Part shown: in pieces, positions 15,894-25,624 of the stretch
Position numbering within the stretch: position 1 is the stretch's first letter
Layout: each line of letters opens with the position of its first letter
Assembly (NCBI GenBank): GCA_963674665.2
Contig: CAXXPL010000009.1
Coordinates: forward strand, 186,001-250,000
DNA from: G963674665 sp963674665
GTDB lineage: Bacteria > Desulfobacterota > Desulfovibrionia > Desulfovibrionales > Desulfovibrionaceae
DNA length: 64,000 nucleotides
Direction of reading: 5' to 3'
Program-made: the position numbers and the translations under genes
Notes under the pieces: model-generated
Database searches by the model: none
What the model was told of the DNA's origin: nothing
The model's input: the letters and a program-made list of their open reading frames with translations, nothing else

Positions 15894-17134
15894 TCAGATG
15901 TTGGAGAGCACGGTGTTGGACCATTTCCTGGCTTCAGTGTAGCAGTGCATGATATTAGCCGTATCTATGTGCAATACCGCTGTTTTCTGCCCCGTGACTA
16001 TCCAGTCCGATTCCTCGACGCTCTCCACGAGCTGCAGCCAATGCAGGTACCTCGTGTCCTCACCGGCAAGGGTGACGCGAATTGAGTTGTCCAGGGAGGG
16101 CAGCATGTCGACGATGTCGCTCATTGGCATGTCCAGCATCGCATCCAAGTGGGAGAACAGCCCCAGAAGGAAAAGGGGTTCGGACTCCTGATGCAGCCCC
16201 ATCGACTCGCTGAGCAGTTCCAGGAATTTGGCGCGTTGCAAGGCTGCCCTGGTCAACTCCAGAGGCAGGCCCGGCTGCTTGAGGTCGGTCAGAATGAGCA
16301 CACGCAGCCAGTGCTTCAGTTGGGTGAGGCCGAGATATACCGCCGCCTGCTTGATGGACGTCACGTTGGTGGCAAGCCCGTAGGCCGGGGAATTCAACAG
16401 CTTGAGCAATCTGAGGCTCAGGGATACGTCCTGCTTGATGGTGCCGCTCAGGGAGTTGAAGTCCTCGTTGGGGTTGCCCAGTTGCTCCAGCAGCTTGAAC
16501 CGCAGGACCTCGGACGAGGTGATCTTGCGTACGACATTGGTTTTGGGCGCCTGAAAAAGTAGCCCTGGAAAAGGGAAAAACCCACCTCTTTCGCCCACTC
16601 GAATTGTTCGTAGGTCTCCACTCTCTCTGCCAGAAAGGCTTTTCTGTTTTGCTTTTCCCGAGTGACCAGTTCCTCGATCCTGTCAAGGGGCATGGCGCCT
16701 ATATCAACTGTGAGGAAGTCGGCGAGGTCGTACAGGGTGGAGTTGTTCTGCCGTGCCTGGTACCCCCGCACTGAAATCGAGTATCCGTCGTCTTTCAATG
16801 CGCGTATACGCTGCAGGAGATCCTCTTCCACCTCTTCCGGGTCCTGAAACTCCACCACGGTTTGGTCCGGTTGAAGCACTTGGGGTATTCCGGCAATGAT
16901 CGCGTCCTTTGAAAAATTGAGAATAAGTTTCGATGAGTTGAGGGAATCGTCAGGGTTAACCGCGAGGTTTGCCAAGACCTCCATGGTGGCGAGGCCCTCG
17001 TCGGTGAACAGGGCCGCCTCGGCCTGGGCGTCATGTCTGAAGAAAAGTTCATACCCCCAGACCTTGGCGCTCCGGTCGAATATGGGCTGATGGGCGAAGT
17101 AGCCGTTGACGTATGTGGTGGGGTCGGGGCTCAT
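15894..17134 (-). pseudogene. EAL-HDOD signalling protein (YuxH type), frame broken
   Basis: The N-terminal EAL-like domain (17134 to about 16550) starts YFAHQPIFDRSAKVWGYELF and ends GFSLFQGYFFRRPK. The C-terminal HDOD domain (about 16548 to 15894) starts TNVVRKITSSEVLRFKLLEQ and includes LNSPAYGLATNVTSIKQAAV. The two frames meet at C CCA AAA (plus-strand 16541-16547), where stepping back one base continues the protein. This can be a one-base loss at A4, a consensus error, or a true -1 slippery site. The family acts as a scaffold or degenerate phosphodiesterase in c-di-GMP circuits. The gene follows the cyclase gene after 29 bases, likely one operon. Confidence 0.8.
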
Positions 17135-17163
17135 TGTCCGGGCCTTGTTCCACTGCATGTGGA

Positions 17164-18726
17164 TTACAACTGGTTGCAAAAGGTGAAAGTGTTCTTGCCG
17201 CGCTGCTTGGAGTGATACATGGCCGTGTCGGCGCATTTGACGAGCTGGTTCAGCCCGGTGCAATCCGTTGGAGCGCATGCAATGCCGATGCTCACGCCCA
17301 CGGTGTATTCCTGCTCTTCGTGATGGATCGGGGCGGACAAGGCCTTGATGATTTTTTGCGCGAAATCGGCAATATCTTCTTTAGATTTCATATCGTTGAC
17401 AACAATGCCGAATTCGTCCCCGCCAAGGCGCCCCACGGAGTCAGATTTGCGGACACTGTCCTGCAGCCGCCTGGCAATGACCTGCAGCACGTAATCGCCC
17501 GCGTCGTGCCCGTTGTTGTCGTTGATCTGCTTGAAGCCATCGAGGTCGAGATACAACAGGGCGACCACGGAACCGGACCGTTTGGCCGAGGCCAGCGCCT
17601 TTTCCAGCAACTCGAAGAACAGGTTCCGGTTTGGCAGGGTGGTCAGTAGGTCATGCAGGGCCATGTAGCTGATTTTCGCCTCATGGATCTTCCCTTCCGT
17701 TATGTCCGTGAGGGTTCCAACTATCCCGATGGGTTTCATGTCAGGATTAATGTACAAGTTCTTGTTCACGAGAACCTCGTGCCGTAATCCGTCACCATAG
17801 AGGAGCTTTGCAGTATACTTGAGGGGGTTCTTGGTGTCGATGACGATGTTGTCCGTTTCGCGAGATTTGCTCGTTTCGCCATGGTGGAAGACATCTACCG
17901 CTGTTTTCCCGATAATTTCGTCCTCTTTCATGGCTGTTGCCTTGCAAAAGGACTTGTTCACAGAGAGATATACACCGTCCGTGCCTTTGTAAAAGACAGG
18001 TATGGGTATGGTGTCCAGCATGACGTTGAGAAATGTTTGGTTTTCCTCGAGTCGCTTGGCTTGCTCCCGAATCTCGAAGGCGTTTATCTCCAGGCACCCC
18101 CACATGAACGAGGTGGAGAGAACGATGAATATGACGGGGATGCTGAAAACCACCATGGCCTGCAACAAATTGGCCGGGTGGAGGGGAGCGGTTTCAAATA
18201 CTTCCACAATGCCGATCAGGCGCCCCACAAAGCATAACTCGAGATACACGAACCCGGAGAGTGCGAGCCGTTGGTACCTCAGAACGCGGTACGGGCCGGG
18301 TCTGTACACCGCCCAGGCGCAGAGGGCGACTGCGGCCATGGTCGCGGCTCCGGTCATCAGCGCCCTGTAGGCCGAGCCGTGGTCCATGTGTTGAAATGTC
18401 AGGGGTGAGACAGCCAGCACCGCGACAAAGCACATCATCAAGGGAAGATATTGAATGCGGATTTGTCTGAACCGGTGAATGCCCCAGTACATGCAGGAGA
18501 TGCCCAGTCCGGCGGCCGATGTTATGAGTGACAGATGGATGGGCCAGTGACGCCCCGCGGCTTGCAACAGGAGTGCAAGAGCCAGCAGGAAAAAGGACAG
18601 ACTGAGATGGTTGAATCCCTCGTATGTTTTGAAATAGTTGGAAAACAACTGCATGAGAAAACTCAAAACAAAGCCGGTGAAAGCACCGACCACCAGGAGG
18701 GTATAGGCGTCCAATGAGATTGTCAT
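17164..18726 (-). CDS. Membrane PAS-GGDEF diguanylate cyclase
   Basis: A 520-residue protein. Residues 1 to about 220 contain six or seven hydrophobic segments. A PAS domain follows (about 235-350; LDTIPIPVFYKGTDGVYLSV), then a GGDEF domain with the intact motif RLGGDEFGIVV. RKSD five residues before it is a canonical inhibitory I-site, so the enzyme should make c-di-GMP and be product-inhibited. ATG 18726 begins the first hydrophobic stretch; the open frame further up reads like non-coding sequence. It is immediately upstream of the EAL-HDOD gene, so production and sensing of c-di-GMP seem paired. Confidence 0.88.
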   Translation of the reverse strand: MTISLDAYTLLVVGAFTGFVLSFLMQLFSNYFKTYEGFNHLSLSFFLLALALLLQAAGRHWPIHLSLITSAAGLGISCMYWGIHRFRQIRIQYLPLMMCFVAVLAVSPLTFQHMDHGSAYRALMTGAATMAAVALCAWAVYRPGPYRVLRYQRLALSGFVYLELCFVGRLIGIVEVFETAPLHPANLLQAMVVFSIPVIFIVLSTSFMWGCLEINAFEIREQAKRLEENQTFLNVMLDTIPIPVFYKGTDGVYLSVNKSFCKATAMKEDEIIGKTAVDVFHHGETSKSRETDNIVIDTKNPLKYTAKLLYGDGLRHEVLVNKNLYINPDMKPIGIVGTLTDITEGKIHEAKISYMALHDLLTTLPNRNLFFELLEKALASAKRSGSVVALLYLDLDGFKQINDNNGHDAGDYVLQVIARRLQDSVRKSDSVGRLGGDEFGIVVNDMKSKEDIADFAQKIIKALSAPIHHEEQEYTVGVSIGIACAPTDCTGLNQLVKCADTAMYHSKQRGKNTFTFCNQL

Positions 18727-19451
18727 ACGGAGGCCACGGTCCTTTTTTTCTGGATGACCCGGGTGATGGTTCTGCCCATGGGCGTCGCTTCCGCAATCAT
18801 GCTCCTCCGAATGATGACAGGATATGCCGGGAATCCTGGGTCCCCCATAACAGGGAGAATTCTGGCACACCATACCATGGCTATATGGATTTGTATATCC
18901 GCTTGGAATAAAACGTTCCCTGAAACAGGGATGCAATCCGCTCTGCTCCGGAAAACAGATTCACCCCGGGAGGACTCGTTGTTGATGTCAAAGGCCGGGA
19001 TTTTTTCCCTATGGATGGGGGGCCGATGTCCACCATCTCCATGGTGATGCATCCGTCGGTATTGAGGCTGAAGCAGATCTCGATATGCGCGTCCAACCTG
19101 CAGTCCATGTATTTCCAGATGAGAAGACATGCGAGCTGTCCGGTCCTATGGGGCGATCATGGGGAAGGGAAATTTTGTCTATGTACGTGGGGGTGCTTTT
19201 CTGGTGGTTCATTTTTCAACTGGAAGCTGTATGTTGAGCAAGCTTCGCGTCACTTCGTTATTGTGTGGGTTGGGTACAAGAGGCATTGCGGGCGAAAAGA
19301 GTTCATGATTTGGTTGTTCGAGAGAATGGCCGGTCCTGTCGATGAGGGAGTCGGTGGTAGGACTTCAGGGAGAAGATGTCCTATTTTTCCAGTATAATGA
19401 AAATGATCTGAACCGGATACATGGGTAACACATTCAACATGGAGGCACGGA
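18727..19451. other. Long intergenic region, one weak open frame
   Basis: No clear gene in 725 bases. The only stretch with protein-like composition is on the minus strand at 18881-19108 (75 residues, starting MDCRLDAHIEICFSLNTDG, with alternating hydrophobic strands); it could be the end of a decayed sensor or ATPase-like protein, but I do not recognise it. A GGAGG site for the VOC gene stands at the right end (about 19440). Confidence 0.4.
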
Positions 19452-19841
19452 ATGCAGGGGCAATCGCGCAGGCACGGAATGTTCAGCTGGAACGAGCTGA
19501 TAACCACCGATCTGACAGCGGCCAAGGAGTTCTACGGCGCGCTGTTCGGTTGGACCTTCACCGAGACGAGCACTATTTACGGCAACCCCTACCTGGTGGC
19601 GCTCAATGATGGTAAGGTCGCGGCGGGCATGATGCTCAAGAGCGGAAATGTGGTCGAAGACGTGCCCCCCTGCTGGGACCCCTATGTCACTGTGGACGAC
19701 GTTGATGCGTCCGCGGAGCGGGTCGCGGCGCTGGGAGGGGAGGTGGTGCTCCCGCCCACGGACATTCCCAATGCGGGGCGTTTCTGCGTTATCAAGGACC
19801 CCCAGGGCGTGAGCCTGAATCTCATCACCTACAGCGAATGA
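19452..19841 (+). CDS. VOC/glyoxalase-bleomycin resistance family protein
   Basis: A 129-residue single-domain protein. The opening MFSWNELITTDLTAAKEFYGALFGW-type strand (here FSWNELITTDLTAAKEFYG) and the ending KDPQGVSLNLITY are the two half-barrel signatures. Such proteins bind a metal or small ligand; the substrate is unknown. ATG 19452 has GGAGG nine bases upstream. Its stop overlaps the start of the following flavoprotein by ATGA, so the two are translated together. Confidence 0.88.
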   Translation: MQGQSRRHGMFSWNELITTDLTAAKEFYGALFGWTFTETSTIYGNPYLVALNDGKVAAGMMLKSGNVVEDVPPCWDPYVTVDDVDASAERVAALGGEVVLPPTDIPNAGRFCVIKDPQGVSLNLITYSE

Positions 19842-21028
19842 AGCGGAATATGGCGGCCAGGAAAGCGGACAACGGATACGACGTATTGATTCTCGGCGCG
19901 GGAGCGTCCGGGCTGGTGTGCGCTCGGGAGTGCGCGGCGCGGGGGCGGCGCGTGCTGGTTCTGGACCACGCCGACGCCCCTGGCAACAAGATCCGCATCT
20001 CAGGCGGGGGCAAGTGCAACTTCACCAACACCACTGCCTCGGCCCGGGACTATGTCTGTGCCAACCCGCATTTTGTGAAGTCCGCGCTCTCGCAGTACAC
20101 TCCACACGATTTTCTGGAGTGGATGCGACGCCAGGGACTGCCGGTACACGACATGGGGTGGGGCATGCTCTTCAGCCACAGTGCAAGGGATGTTGCCGAG
20201 GCCCTGCACCGCGACGCCGAGGTCATGGGCGCGGCGTTCGCTTTCAATACCGCCATCAAAGCCGCCAAAAGGGAAGGGGATGCCTTTCGGGTGGACACGG
20301 ACAGGGGCGCCTGGTTCGGCTCATCCCTTGTGCTCGCACTTGGTGGGCCATCCTGGCCCCAGGTGGGGGCCACGGACCTGGGCTACCGGCTGGCAAAACA
20401 ATTCGGCCTGCGTTGTCTCAAGACGAGCCCCGGGCTGGTGCCTCTCCTGGCGGGGGCGGATCTAGCCTCCCTGTGCCGGGAGCTGTCCGGAGTCTCTCTG
20501 CCTGTGCGCATCGCCCCTCCGTATGAAGTGGAAGGCTCGATGCTGTTCACTCACCGTGGGGTTTCGGGACCGGCCATACTCAACGCCTCCCTGTTCTGGA
20601 AGCAGGGGCGCCCCCTTTCACTCGACCTCCTGCCCGGAGTGGACGTTCCCCGGGCCCTGGAACAATCTCCAAACATGACCGTGAAGAACGCCCTTTCCGC
20701 GCTGCTGCCCAAGCGCCTCGCCGCGTGGCTCTGCGACAAGGGGGGTTGGGAAGGGCAGGTGGCCAACCTCTCCAAGAAGAGGTTGGCCGCCATGGAGGCC
20801 ACACTGCACGGCTTCGCCTTCACGCCCAGAGCCACAGCCGGGTTCGCCAAGGCTGAGGTCACCCTTGGCGGCCTGGACACGGACCGGTTCTCCTCCAAGA
20901 CCATGGAGGCCAGGCAGGTGCCCGGACTCCACTGTGTGGGCGAACTGTTGGACGTCACGGGCAAGCTCGGCGGCTACAATCTGCAGTGGGCCTGGTCCTC
21001 GGGCTACGTGGCGGGGCAGTGGGCGTGA
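19838..21028 (+). CDS. HI0933/YhiN-family NAD(P)/FAD-dependent oxidoreductase
   Basis: A 396-residue flavoprotein. The FAD-binding start is VLILGAGASGLVCARECAARG, the family hallmark is NKIRISGGGKCNFTNT, and the C-terminal FAD contact is GLHCVGELLDVTGKLGGYNLQ. The physiological reaction of the family is unknown. The gene overlaps the VOC gene by four bases. Downstream is a family A hairpin shared with the convergent metal ATPase gene. Confidence 0.9.
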   Translation: MKRNMAARKADNGYDVLILGAGASGLVCARECAARGRRVLVLDHADAPGNKIRISGGGKCNFTNTTASARDYVCANPHFVKSALSQYTPHDFLEWMRRQGLPVHDMGWGMLFSHSARDVAEALHRDAEVMGAAFAFNTAIKAAKREGDAFRVDTDRGAWFGSSLVLALGGPSWPQVGATDLGYRLAKQFGLRCLKTSPGLVPLLAGADLASLCRELSGVSLPVRIAPPYEVEGSMLFTHRGVSGPAILNASLFWKQGRPLSLDLLPGVDVPRALEQSPNMTVKNALSALLPKRLAAWLCDKGGWEGQVANLSKKRLAAMEATLHGFAFTPRATAGFAKAEVTLGGLDTDRFSSKTMEARQVPGLHCVGELLDVTGKLGGYNLQWAWSSGYVAGQWA

Positions 21029-21112
21029 GGTGGACAAGAGAATGGCCTGTAAGGGTTTCCGGGGGGAAAGCTTCTGGAGTTTTCAATAGACTAGAATTTT
21101 GGAAGGGGGAGC

Positions 21113-21151
21113 GCGAGTGGGAGAACCATTTATAAATGGTTTTCCCCTCGC
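21113..21151 (-). terminator. Family A terminator between convergent genes
   Basis: Inverted repeat GCGAGTGGGAGAACCATTT with AAATGGTTTTCCCCTCGC, tail GCTCCCCCTTCC on the minus strand. It lies 26 bases past the P-type ATPase stop and points that way, but could serve both genes. A second half-arm (CCGGGGGGAAAG, 21059-21070) lies nearby. Confidence 0.75.
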
Positions 21152-21176
21152 AATATTCTTCCTGCTCCCCCAAGCG

Positions 21177-23015
21177 CTACCCGTCCCTGGTGAATCGTAT
21201 GGACGAGGCCAGGCAGACCACCAGGATGGAGCCCACGTTGTGGGTCACTGCGCCCAGTATCGGCGTGAGCAGCCCGAAATAACTGGCCACCAGGGACAGC
21301 AGGTTGATGCCGAAGCTGAGCATGATGTTGATTTTGATGATCCGGGACATCCTGCGCCCCAGGCGGACAAGGAACGGCAGCTCGTCCAGCCGGTCGTTCA
21401 TGAGCACGATGTCCGCGGTTTCCAGGGCCACGTCCGCGCCGCGCAGGCCCATGGCGATGCCCGTGGAGGCCATTTTCAGGGCTGGGGCATCGTTGATGCC
21501 GTCCCCCACGTACACTGACATGCCCTTCGTGTAGGAGCGTATGGCGGCGAGCTTTTCGTCCGGTTTTTGGGCCGCGTGATACTGCTCGATGCCCACGACT
21601 TCCGCCACTTTGCGCACAGAGGGCAGTTGGTCGCCCGAGATCATGACGATGTCGCCTATGCCTTGGGCGCGAAGCGCATCCACTGTGGAGCGCGCCGTGT
21701 CCCTTGGACTGTCCAGGAAGCTGACGGTGCCGGCGAGTTCTCCAGCCACCAGGATGTCCACGTTGGTGTACCCCCTCTGATCCGAGATCCGGCTGGTGGT
21801 GATGCGCACCTCGTGGCCGTCGATGATTCCGGAGATGCCGCTCCCGGCCTGGGTGTGGATGTCGGTTGCCTGGGGCAGCTCGAGGCCCAGGGCCTGGGCT
21901 CTGTTCACCATGGCCACTCCCAGGGGGTGCATGCCGCCTTTTTCAATGGCCGCGGCCATGGCCAGGAGCTCTTCCTTGGATAGTCCTTCGGTCGGTCTGA
22001 TCTCCACCACTTCGGGCTCCCCCCTGGTGATGGTGCCGGTCTTGTCGAAGAAAAAGCCCGTGGAGACCGCCACGTTCTCCAGGTATCTGCCCCCCTTGAC
22101 CAGAATGCCTGACTTGGCCGCCCTGCCGATGGCGGCCACCGTGGACACCGGGCTGGCCAGCAGGAAGGCGCAGGGGCACCCCACGATGAGCACCGTGATG
22201 GCCCGTGTGACGTCCCGGGTGGTGAGATAGGTGATGGCCGCGATGGCCAGGATGGTGGGGGTGAACCAGAAGGCGTAGCGGTCCACGATCTTGCCGCTAT
22301 CGGTCTTCTGGTGCTCCGCCGCTTCCACCATGCGGATGATGCGGCCAATGGTGGAGTCCTCGCCCACGCGTCTGGCCTCAATCTTGATGAAGCCGTCCAC
22401 GCAGATTGTTCCGGCAAAGGCCTCGTCGTGCGGCTCCTTGGCCACGGGGATGGATTCGCCCGTGATGGTGGATTCGTCCACCGAGGTGGCGCCCTGGATG
22501 ATGACGCCGTCCACCGGGATGGTGTCCCCGGCCCGGATGACCAGGATGTCGCCCCTTTTCACGTCCTTGACGTTGACGGTCCGTTCCTTGCCGTCCTTTT
22601 CCACAATGGCGGTCTCCGGGGTCACCTCCACCAGCGCGCGGATGGAGTTCCGGGCGCTCTCGCTGACCGCCTCCTCCACCAGCGCGCCAAAGACCATGAT
22701 GGCGCTGACAATGGCGCCCTCCAGGTAGTAGCCGTTGAAGATGCATGCCAGGATGGCGATGCTCACCAGTTCGTCCACGTTGATCTCCCTGGCCAGCAGG
22801 CCCTTGATCGCCTCGATGACGATGGGCAGGCCGTTCACGGCCATGGAGGCCAGCAACAGGAGCTCGCTGTTGGACAGGGACGGGAGGATGTCCTGGGTAA
22901 CGCTCCCGCTCAGAAAGGCCAGGGGGATGAGCAGCGCCCCTCCCAGGGCCTTGAAGAAATCCCTTGATCTGAAGAGCTCGCGGTAGACCTGCAGCTCGCT
23001 GTGACGTCCTATCAT
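21177..23015 (-). CDS. Heavy-metal P1B-type ATPase
   Basis: A 612-residue inner-membrane pump. The actuator motif is TITGESIPV, the membrane metal site is CPC (VGCPCAFLLASP), the phosphorylation motif is FDKTGTIT, the P1B nucleotide motif is GGMHPLG and the hinge is VGDGINDAPAL. There is no N-terminal HMA or His-rich metal-binding domain. The last membrane segment has HNVGS rather than the DxG of Zn/Cd pumps or MxxSS of Cu pumps, so specificity is uncertain and could be that of the CtpC-like group. An inverted repeat (23037-23057) just upstream may be its metal-responsive operator. Confidence 0.9.
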   Translation of the reverse strand: MIGRHSELQVYRELFRSRDFFKALGGALLIPLAFLSGSVTQDILPSLSNSELLLLASMAVNGLPIVIEAIKGLLAREINVDELVSIAILACIFNGYYLEGAIVSAIMVFGALVEEAVSESARNSIRALVEVTPETAIVEKDGKERTVNVKDVKRGDILVIRAGDTIPVDGVIIQGATSVDESTITGESIPVAKEPHDEAFAGTICVDGFIKIEARRVGEDSTIGRIIRMVEAAEHQKTDSGKIVDRYAFWFTPTILAIAAITYLTTRDVTRAITVLIVGCPCAFLLASPVSTVAAIGRAAKSGILVKGGRYLENVAVSTGFFFDKTGTITRGEPEVVEIRPTEGLSKEELLAMAAAIEKGGMHPLGVAMVNRAQALGLELPQATDIHTQAGSGISGIIDGHEVRITTSRISDQRGYTNVDILVAGELAGTVSFLDSPRDTARSTVDALRAQGIGDIVMISGDQLPSVRKVAEVVGIEQYHAAQKPDEKLAAIRSYTKGMSVYVGDGINDAPALKMASTGIAMGLRGADVALETADIVLMNDRLDELPFLVRLGRRMSRIIKINIMLSFGINLLSLVASYFGLLTPILGAVTHNVGSILVVCLASSIRFTRDG

Positions 23016-23036
23016 TGCACACTCCGTTAAGCTTGA

Positions 23037-23057
23037 CTTTCAAAGTAGTTTGAAAAG
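23037..23057. promoter_or_regulatory. Inverted repeat upstream of the metal ATPase
   Basis: TTTCAAA-GTAG-TTTGAAA, extended by imperfect flanks, 22 bases before the ATPase start. Size and place suit a dimeric repressor such as an ArsR or MerR-like protein. No regulator gene is adjacent. Confidence 0.4.
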
Positions 23058-23301
23058 TTCTATTCCCAAGAAATTTGGAAGTCAAGAAGTTTGAGAATCA
23101 AACTAAAGAAGTGGGTGAATTCCTTCGCCATGGTGAAAGTGGGAGGTTTTCTGAGGGCTCCTGGAGCCTTTGATAGGGCCTGGGAGGATTACAACACTGT
23201 AGCAAGGTAGTCCGAATTACTAGCGACGTTGTCATAAATAATTATCTTTGCTAGTATCGGAACTGTGTTGCCTCGAGTCGGACACATTTGTGATATGATA
23301 T

Positions 23302-23315
23302 TTATAAATTTATAA
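23302..23315. promoter_or_regulatory. Palindrome upstream of catalase
   Basis: TTATAAATTTATAA is a perfect 14-base palindrome 33 bases before the catalase start. It resembles Fur/PerR-family boxes (TTATAAT-N-ATTATAA) but lacks the central base. Peroxide control is a reasonable inference. The rest of 23058-23348 shows no gene. Confidence 0.4.
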
Positions 23316-23348
23316 TTATCTAAAAACCGACAAGTGAGGACAGTGAAG

Positions 23349-24800
23349 ATGAGTAAAGACGAATCCAAAATGACGACAAACGATGCCGGCATTCCCGTCT
23401 CCAGCGACGAGTTTTCCCTCAGTGTTGGGGCGGATGGCCCCATTGTGCTGCATGACCACTATCTCATGGAGCAGATGGCCAACTTCAACCGGGAGATGAT
23501 CCCGGACCGCCAGCCCCATGCCAAGGGCTCCGGGGCCTTCGGCAGGTTCGAGGTGACCCATGACGTCAGCGCCTACACCAAGGCCGCACTGTTTCAGCAC
23601 GGAGTGAAGACCGAGGTCCTTGCCAGGTTCTCCACCGTGGCCGGTGAGAGCGGCAGCCCGGACACCTGGCGCGACGTGCGGGGATTCGCCCTCAAGTTCT
23701 ACACCACAGAGGGCAACTACGACATGGTGGGAAACAACACCCCGGTGTTCTTTCTCCGCGATCCCATGAAGTTCCATCACTTCATTCATTCGCAAAAGCG
23801 GCGCGCGGACAGCGGTCTCCGGGACGCCGACATGCAGTGGGACTTCTGGACCCTTTCCCCGGAATCCGCCCACCAGGTGACCATCCTCATGAGCGACAGG
23901 GGCGTGCCCAAGAGCTACCGGCACATGAACGGCTACACCAGTCATACCTACATGTGGGTCAACGCCGCGGGTGAGAGGTTCTGGGTGAAATACCACTTCA
24001 AGACCGACCAGGGCATCCAAAACCTCACCCAGGAGGAGGCTGACCGCATCGCCGGCACGGACGCGGACTACCACCGGCGGGACCTGTTCAACGCCATTCA
24101 GGGGGGCGATTTCCCAAGCTGGACCCTGAAGGTCCAGATCATGCCCTTTGAGGAGGCCAGGACCTACCGTTTCAATCCTTTTGATCTGACCAAGGTCTGG
24201 CCTCACAAGGACTACCCCCTGCACGAGGTGGGCAAGCTGACCCTGGACAGGAATCCCACGGATTTTCAGGCCGAGATCGAGCAGGCGGCTTTCGAGCCCA
24301 ACAACCTGGTTCCGGGCATCGGCCCGAGCCCGGACAAGATGCTGCTGGCCAGGTTGATTTCCTATGCCGACGCCCACCGGGCCAGGCTCGGCGTGAACTA
24401 CAAGCAGATTCCGGTGAACCGCCCCATAGTGCCGGTCAACAACTACAGCAAGGGCGGGGCCATGCGCATGGACAAGGTTTCGGACCCGGTCTACGCGCCA
24501 AACTCCAAGGGTGGTCCCAGGCCTGATGCGGACAAGTATCCGGAGAACGCCGTCTGGGACGCCAGCGGTGATTTTATCCGCGCGGCCTACACCCTGCGCA
24601 AGGATGATGACGACTTCGGCCAGTCAGGCTCCCTGGTGCGAAATGTCATGAACGACTCCCAGCGCGATCAGTTGGTAAGCAACGTCATCGGAAGCCTGTC
24701 TGGTGTCTCCGAGCCAGTGCTGCAGCGCGTGTTTGAGTACTGGCGCAACATCGACAAGGAAATCGGCGACCGCATAGAAAAGGGCTTCAAAAACTCGTAG
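23349..24800 (+). CDS. katA: Catalase, monofunctional haem type, clade 3
   Basis: A 483-residue catalase of the small-subunit class. The distal His57 is in DRQPHAKGSGAFG, the distal Asn is in MVGNNTPVFFLRDP, and the haem-ligand Tyr is in ARLISYADAHRARLG. It removes hydrogen peroxide, protecting an oxygen-sensitive metabolism. ATG 23349 is preferred, because GAGG lies about nine bases upstream; a GTG at 23334 would start inside that site. It is divergent from the metal ATPase. Confidence 0.95.
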   Translation: MSKDESKMTTNDAGIPVSSDEFSLSVGADGPIVLHDHYLMEQMANFNREMIPDRQPHAKGSGAFGRFEVTHDVSAYTKAALFQHGVKTEVLARFSTVAGESGSPDTWRDVRGFALKFYTTEGNYDMVGNNTPVFFLRDPMKFHHFIHSQKRRADSGLRDADMQWDFWTLSPESAHQVTILMSDRGVPKSYRHMNGYTSHTYMWVNAAGERFWVKYHFKTDQGIQNLTQEEADRIAGTDADYHRRDLFNAIQGGDFPSWTLKVQIMPFEEARTYRFNPFDLTKVWPHKDYPLHEVGKLTLDRNPTDFQAEIEQAAFEPNNLVPGIGPSPDKMLLARLISYADAHRARLGVNYKQIPVNRPIVPVNNYSKGGAMRMDKVSDPVYAPNSKGGPRPDADKYPENAVWDASGDFIRAAYTLRKDDDDFGQSGSLVRNVMNDSQRDQLVSNVIGSLSGVSEPVLQRVFEYWRNIDKEIGDRIEKGFKNS

Positions 24801-24819
24801 CACCCCCCCCGCATCATTC

Positions 24820-24858
24820 GGCCTGCTCAGCCTCTTTGCCATTGGGGCTGAGCAGGCC
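24820..24858 (+). terminator. Strong hairpin after catalase
   Basis: A perfect 13-bp stem, GGCCTGCTCAGCC with GGCTGAGCAGGCC, and a 13-base loop, 19 bases past the catalase stop. It lacks a T-run. Confidence 0.65.
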
Positions 24859-25043
24859 AATCTCCTCTCGACTCCCGAGAAACCGGTGATTGCGCACCCC
24901 TGCCCTAGAAGGGGGCATGCGTGCTTCAAAGACCCGGCTGCGAGCTTTCCCAGAGAAAAGCGGAATCATCCTTGACAAGGTGTGGTATAATAATGGGTGG
25001 ATGATTCCACGCAGTGCGATTTCAAGATTACGGAGGAAACAAC

Positions 25044-25586
25044 ATGAAAAATATCGGCATCATCATCGGCAGTTTGCGGAAGGGCTCCTTCAACAGGAGC
25101 ATCGCGGAACACGTCGCCTCCCTTTTCCCCAAGGGGTACGGCACCACGTTCATCAACTTCGGCAAGGTGGATCTCTACAACGAGGATCTGGAGAGCGATC
25201 CGCCCCGTTCGTGGGTGGAGCTGCGGGACACGGTCCGGGGCACGGACGCGCTGCTGTTCGTCACTCCCGAGTACAACCGCTCCATCCCCGGCGGCTTGAA
25301 GAACGCCCTGGATGTGGGCTCCAGGCCCTACGGCAAGAACGTGTGGGGCGGCAAGCCCGGCGGTGTGATCAGCGTCAGCCCCGGGAATATCGGCGGGTTC
25401 GGCGCGAATCATCACCTGCGCCAGGTGCTGTCCTTCCTGGACGTGTACACCATGCAGCAGCCCGAGGCCTATGTGGGGCATGTGACAGCCTTGCTGGACG
25501 AGAGCGGGCAGGTGGCCAACGAGGACACGAGGACGTTCCTCGATAACTACGCGGCCGCGTTCATCCGCTGGGTGGAGCGGTTCTGA
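25044..25586 (+). CDS. NADPH-dependent FMN reductase (quinone/chromate reductase type)
   Basis: A 180-residue flavodoxin-like protein. The FMN phosphate loop is IIGSLRKGSFNRS and the second FMN motif is TPEYNRSIPGGLKNALD, as in YieF/ChrR-like two-electron reductases of quinones, flavins or chromate. ATG 25044 follows GGAGG with seven bases between; the earlier in-frame ATG at 25014 has none. Its place after catalase suits a role against redox stress, which is inference. Confidence 0.9.
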   Translation: MKNIGIIIGSLRKGSFNRSIAEHVASLFPKGYGTTFINFGKVDLYNEDLESDPPRSWVELRDTVRGTDALLFVTPEYNRSIPGGLKNALDVGSRPYGKNVWGGKPGGVISVSPGNIGGFGANHHLRQVLSFLDVYTMQQPEAYVGHVTALLDESGQVANEDTRTFLDNYAAAFIRWVERF

Positions 25587-25624
25587 CCGGCATTCGATAC
25601 CTGACCGCATTCGAAACCATTGAA

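Noticed and set aside
23155..23168. GGCTCC-TGGAGCC hairpin before catalase.
   Set aside because: Short and without T-run or promoter context; likely chance in a gene-free stretch.
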